The position numbers and the translations under genes are program-made. 8,344 nucleotides of DNA from JAYSFC01 sp041913505 (lineage in GTDB: Bacteria; Pseudomonadota; Gammaproteobacteria; Burkholderiales; Burkholderiaceae_C): NCBI GenBank assembly GCA_041913505.1, contig JAYSFC010000146.1, forward strand, positions 1 to 8,344. Reading direction: 5' to 3'. Every line of letters begins with the position of its first letter. Positions within the stretch are counted from its first letter, which is position 1. Of the stretch, positions 5,722 through 8,344 are shown piece by piece. Under the pieces are notes generated by a model. The model had not been told where the DNA came from, did no database searches, and saw only the letters and a program-made list of their open reading frames with translations.

Positions 5722-6948
5722 ATGGCCGTGCTGTCCGTCAATGCGGGGTCGTCCTCGCTCAAGTTCGCGCTCTACCCGCTGCAGGGGGGCGCCGTGCTGC
5801 CCGTGGCGATGTCGGGCAGCATCCAGGGGCTGGAGCCCGGGGGTGAGCCGCGCCTCGAATGGCGCCAGGGAACGGCCAGCCTGCGGCAGGCGCTACCGCC
5901 CGGGGGCGGCGGCCCCTTTGAACGCGCGCTCGCACAGTTGCGCGCGCTGCTGGCCAGTGCGGACCACCTGCCCGCCATCCAGGCCGTAGCGCACCGCGTG
6001 GTGCACGGGGGGCGCGATTTTCGCGAGAGCGTGGTGGTGGCAGGTGACACCCTCGCGCGCCTGGAGCGCCTGAACTCGCTCGCGCCGCTACACCAGGCGC
6101 ACAACCTTGCGGGCATCCGCTGCTTCCAGGCGGCATTTCCCGCGTTGCCCCAGGTAGCCTGCTTCGACACGGCCTTCCACGCCACCATTCCCGAGGTGGA
6201 CTACGCCTTTGCGCTGCCCCAGGCCCTGGCCGAAGAGGGGGTGCGCCGCTATGGCTTCCATGGCCTGTCGTACCAGTTCATCATGGGGGCGCTGAGCCAG
6301 CATACGGCCCGCGCCCAGGGGCGTGTGCTCATGGCCCACCTGGGCAATGGTGCGAGCCTGTGCGCGGCACTGGGCGGCAGGAGCCGTGCAAGCACCATGG
6401 GTTTTTCGGCGCTTGACGGGCTCATGATGGGAACGCGCAGCGGCTCGCTGGACGCGGGGGTGCTGCTGTACCTGCTGGAGCAGGGCTGGGACCACGACCG
6501 TATCCAGAAGCTGCTGTACCAGCAGAGCGGGCTGCTCGGCGTGTCGGGTATTTCGGCCGACATGCGGCGGTTGCGCGCCGACGGCAGTGCGGCGGCGCAG
6601 CGCGCCATCGCCATGTTCACCCACCGCGTGGTGCGCGAATCGGGTGCCATGGTGGCCTGCCTGGATGGGCTCGATGTGATCGCATTCAGCGGCGGCATTG
6701 GCGAACATGATGCTGTGCTGCGCGCCCAGGTGTGCGAGCGTCTCGCGTGGCTGGGCCTGCGCGTGGATGCCGGCCGCAATGCGCGCGCCACGGGCGATGC
6801 CGTGTGTGCCATCCACGCCGAGGGCAGCGCCGTGGAGGTGTGGGTGGTTCCTACCGATGTGGGCTGGGTGGCAGCCCGGGAGGCGGCGCGCGTACTGGCG
6901 CTGGATGGCGAGCGCCAGCCAAGCGGCCAGGCCGCCTGCGCCGCGTGA
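5722..6948 (+). CDS. ackA: Acetate/propionate-family kinase
   Basis: This 408-aa cytoplasmic kinase interconverts acyl-phosphate plus ADP with the free acid plus ATP, completing the route begun by the preceding transferase. It has the ASKHA signatures of acetate kinase: VNAGSSSLKF with Asn7 (6-15), substrate Arg92 in HRVVHGG, catalytic Asp149 in CFDTAFHATIP (147-157), His180 in RYGFHG, HLGNGAS (206-212), Arg239 in MGTRSGSLD and Glu328 in SGGIGEHD. These correspond well to the active-site set known in Methanosarcina AckA, and the length is normal. The ATG at 5722 is chosen because GGGAG (5709-5713) lies eight bases upstream. A TTG five codons earlier overlaps that site. It is the last gene of the operon. 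Acetate is the default substrate; propionate or butyrate is possible given the PTB-like partner. Confidence 0.94.
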   Translation: MAVLSVNAGSSSLKFALYPLQGGAVLPVAMSGSIQGLEPGGEPRLEWRQGTASLRQALPPGGGGPFERALAQLRALLASADHLPAIQAVAHRVVHGGRDFRESVVVAGDTLARLERLNSLAPLHQAHNLAGIRCFQAAFPALPQVACFDTAFHATIPEVDYAFALPQALAEEGVRRYGFHGLSYQFIMGALSQHTARAQGRVLMAHLGNGASLCAALGGRSRASTMGFSALDGLMMGTRSGSLDAGVLLYLLEQGWDHDRIQKLLYQQSGLLGVSGISADMRRLRADGSAAAQRAIAMFTHRVVRESGAMVACLDGLDVIAFSGGIGEHDAVLRAQVCERLAWLGLRVDAGRNARATGDAVCAIHAEGSAVEVWVVPTDVGWVAAREAARVLALDGERQPSGQAACAA

Positions 6949-6964
6949 GCGCCACTCAGGCGGC
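6931..6964. terminator. Inverted repeat spanning the convergent stop codons, possible terminator
   Basis: GCCGCCTG (6931-6938) and CAGGCGGC (6957-6964) are perfect 8-bp inverted arms separated by 18 bases that include the kinase TGA (6946-6948) and part of the facing cyclase stop. The convergent genes leave only 7 bp between stops, so a bidirectional terminator here would be economical. There is no T-run on either side and the loop is long, so intrinsic termination is doubtful. Confidence 0.3.
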
Positions 6965-8137
6965 GAGGGCGACGGGCGGCGGTGCCAGGGGCGCCGCGCA
7001 CCGCAGGTGCCCGCGCCCACTGGCCTTGGCTTCATAGAGCGCGGCATCGGCGCGCGCCAGCAGGCTGGGAAGGTCCGCGTCGTGCGCGGGGAGTTCGGCC
7101 AGCCCGGCGCTGTAGTCGAGCGCGCAGTCGAGCTCTGCGAGCGCGTTTGCACGCAAGGCGGTGCGCAGCCGCGCATCCAGGGCCTGCCCCGTGGCTGTAT
7201 CGCCGTGCAGCAGCAGGCAGAACTCCTCACCGCCGATACGGGCGGCAAGGTCGCTCGCGCGTGTCTGGGCCTGCAGCAGCCGGCCGAACAGGCGCAGCGC
7301 GTTGTCACCGCCCTCGTGGCCGTGGACGTCGTTGATCTGCTTGAAATGGTCCAGGTCCAGCATGAGTACGGTCAGCGGCAGCCCCTGGCGCTGGGCGTGG
7401 GCGAGCATGGCCCGGGAGCGCTCCTCGAAGCCGCGGCGGTTGAGCAGCCTGGTGAGTTCGTCGGTGACCACGAGGGCGCGCAATTGCTGATCGGACTCGT
7501 CGCGCCAGGCTGCCAGCGTCGAAGCCAGCATCAGCGCGCCGCACAGATTGCACAAGACGATGAACGCGTGGTTCACGGGGCTGTGGCTGGTGTAGTTCAG
7601 CGGCTCCGGTCCCGCCCAGGCCCAAAACGCCCGGACCCAGAGCGCCAGCGCGACGGCGAGCGCGCAGCCGCACAGCACCCAGCGCCAGCCCGTGGCGCAT
7701 TCCTTGCGCGGTGCGAGGCACGCGCGTGCGAGGATCATCAGCCCCAGCCCCTGGAAGGCGCTGAACCAGATAAAGCGCGGCAGTGCCTGAGGCCATAGCA
7801 GCGCGAATCCCAGGGGGCCTGCCACACCGCACAGCAGCAGCCACAGGCGGCCGGGCCGCGGCCCGAGCCAGAGCGTCAGCGCCCGGAACAGGGTCCATTG
7901 CCCTCCGGCGATCACCCCTGTGGCGCAGATGGCCAACACTGGCTCCCAGGGGGTGTCGCGCAGCCTGCTCAACAGGAGCATGGCAGTCCAGGTGATGGCC
8001 TGCATCGCAAAGAACTGCTGCACGTGGCGTGCGGCAGGGCTGATGTGGGTGCCCATGACCACCGGAAGAACCAGTGCCATGGCGATGAAGTCGAACAGCG
8101 TCAGCAGGCCGAGCGAGGGGAGGTCCAGAGCGGGCAT
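6956..8137 (-). CDS. Membrane-anchored diguanylate cyclase (GGDEF domain)
   Basis: This 393-aa protein should make cyclic di-GMP from two GTP at the inner membrane. About six or seven hydrophobic segments fill residues 8-210 (roughly 9-28, 44-57, 66-90, 97-117, 122-141, 152-172 and 190-210), forming a sensor region I cannot match to a named MASE domain. After a short linker the GGDEF domain begins with DELTRLLNRRGF (226-237), continues with the metal-binding DLDHFKQIND (261-270), and has the active site GGEEF (302-306). An RASD (293-296) five residues before GGEEF fits the RxxD inhibitory site, so product inhibition is expected. No EAL domain is present. The C-terminus is a short Ala/Pro tail. 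The ATG at 8137 lies 22 bases after the stop of the Amn-like gene in the same direction, so the two may be co-transcribed. No clear ribosome binding site is visible and the input signal is unknown. Confidence 0.93.
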   Translation of the reverse strand: MPALDLPSLGLLTLFDFIAMALVLPVVMGTHISPAARHVQQFFAMQAITWTAMLLLSRLRDTPWEPVLAICATGVIAGGQWTLFRALTLWLGPRPGRLWLLLCGVAGPLGFALLWPQALPRFIWFSAFQGLGLMILARACLAPRKECATGWRWVLCGCALAVALALWVRAFWAWAGPEPLNYTSHSPVNHAFIVLCNLCGALMLASTLAAWRDESDQQLRALVVTDELTRLLNRRGFEERSRAMLAHAQRQGLPLTVLMLDLDHFKQINDVHGHEGGDNALRLFGRLLQAQTRASDLAARIGGEEFCLLLHGDTATGQALDARLRTALRANALAELDCALDYSAGLAELPAHDADLPSLLARADAALYEAKASGRGHLRCAAPLAPPPVALAA

Positions 8138-8159
8138 GGGGCAGGTGTGTGGCGCGTTT

Positions 8160-8344
8160 TTACTGGAACGCCACTTCCGCGAAGCTGCGCAGCTTGCGGC
8201 TGTGCAGGCGGTGCACCCCGCCTTCGCGCAGGATGTCGATGGCGCGCATGCCGATGCGCAGGTGCTGGTCCACGCGCTCGCGGTAGAAATGGTTGGCCAT
8301 GCCGGGCAGCTTGATCTCGCCGTGCAGCGGCTTGTCGCTCACGC
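8160..8344 (-). CDS. amn: Probable AMP nucleosidase, C-terminal fragment
   Basis: Only the last 60 or so codons are present; the gene enters from the right edge and ends with TAA at 8162-8160. The visible sequence starts SDKPLHGEIKLPG, resembling the end of the nucleoside-phosphorylase-like fold, and finishes with a helix (VDQHLRIGMRAIDILRE) and the basic tail LHSRKLRSFAEVAFQ. From memory this matches the C-terminus of bacterial AMP nucleosidase, which cleaves AMP to adenine and ribose-5-phosphate in purine salvage. Catalytic residues lie outside the window, so the call rests on tail similarity alone. The GTG at 8342 could be read as a start but is almost certainly an internal Val codon. The diguanylate cyclase gene follows 22 bp downstream. 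Confidence 0.62.
   Translation of the reverse strand, partial: VSDKPLHGEIKLPGMANHFYRERVDQHLRIGMRAIDILREGGVHRLHSRKLRSFAEVAFQ

Noticed and set aside
6698..7798. A 366-codon plus-strand frame crossing the kinase/cyclase boundary
   Set aside because: It runs through two solid genes, one sense in another frame and one antisense, and encodes no recognisable motif.
8160..8342. A complete 60-aa small protein starting at GTG 8342
   Set aside because: The sequence matches the C-terminal end of a longer enzyme, and the frame stays open to the window edge, so it is a fragment rather than a small gene.

Overview
The window looks like chromosomal DNA from a high-GC betaproteobacterium, most likely Burkholderiales and Comamonadaceae-like (Acidovorax/Delftia/Alicycliphilus type). 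This rests on the strong G/C third-position bias, the gene repertoire and the style of the proteins. No database search was possible, so the taxonomy is inference. There are no RNA genes, CRISPR arrays, insertion sequences or phage genes that I can support.

Left end, minus strand (1-1066): an ABC-2 type exporter. A complete NodI/CcmA-like ATPase is followed one base later by the first 39 codons of its membrane partner, which leaves the window at base 1. A 169-bp non-coding gap (1067-1235) separates it from the divergent block. The gap holds a long imperfect hairpin (1161-1195) and a weak promoter-like element.

Centre, plus strand (1236-6948): a compact five-gene block, probably one operon. 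It encodes a PHA synthase (PhaC, Cys/Asp/His triad intact), a 126-aa helical protein of unknown function whose start overlaps the phaC stop, a FabI-type enoyl reductase, a fusion of a MaoC-type (R)-enoyl-CoA hydratase domain with a phosphate acetyl/butyryl-transferase domain, and an acetate/propionate-type kinase. Together the set can be read as a junction between acyl-CoA, acyl-phosphate, free short-chain acid and polyhydroxyalkanoate. The hydratase domain could supply (R)-3-hydroxyacyl-CoA to the synthase, the reductase could drain or adjust the enoyl intermediate, and the transferase plus kinase could interconvert acyl-CoA with acid and ATP. This combined role is inferred from gene content.

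Right end, minus strand (6956-8344): a membrane-anchored GGDEF diguanylate cyclase converges on the kinase gene with only 7 bp between stop codons. An 8-bp inverted repeat spans both stops. Upstream of the cyclase, in the same orientation, is the C-terminal end of a gene whose product resembles AMP nucleosidase (Amn) and which enters from the right edge.

The most interesting material is the PHA synthase/acyl-phosphate operon, its uncharacterised second gene and the hairpin in front of it.
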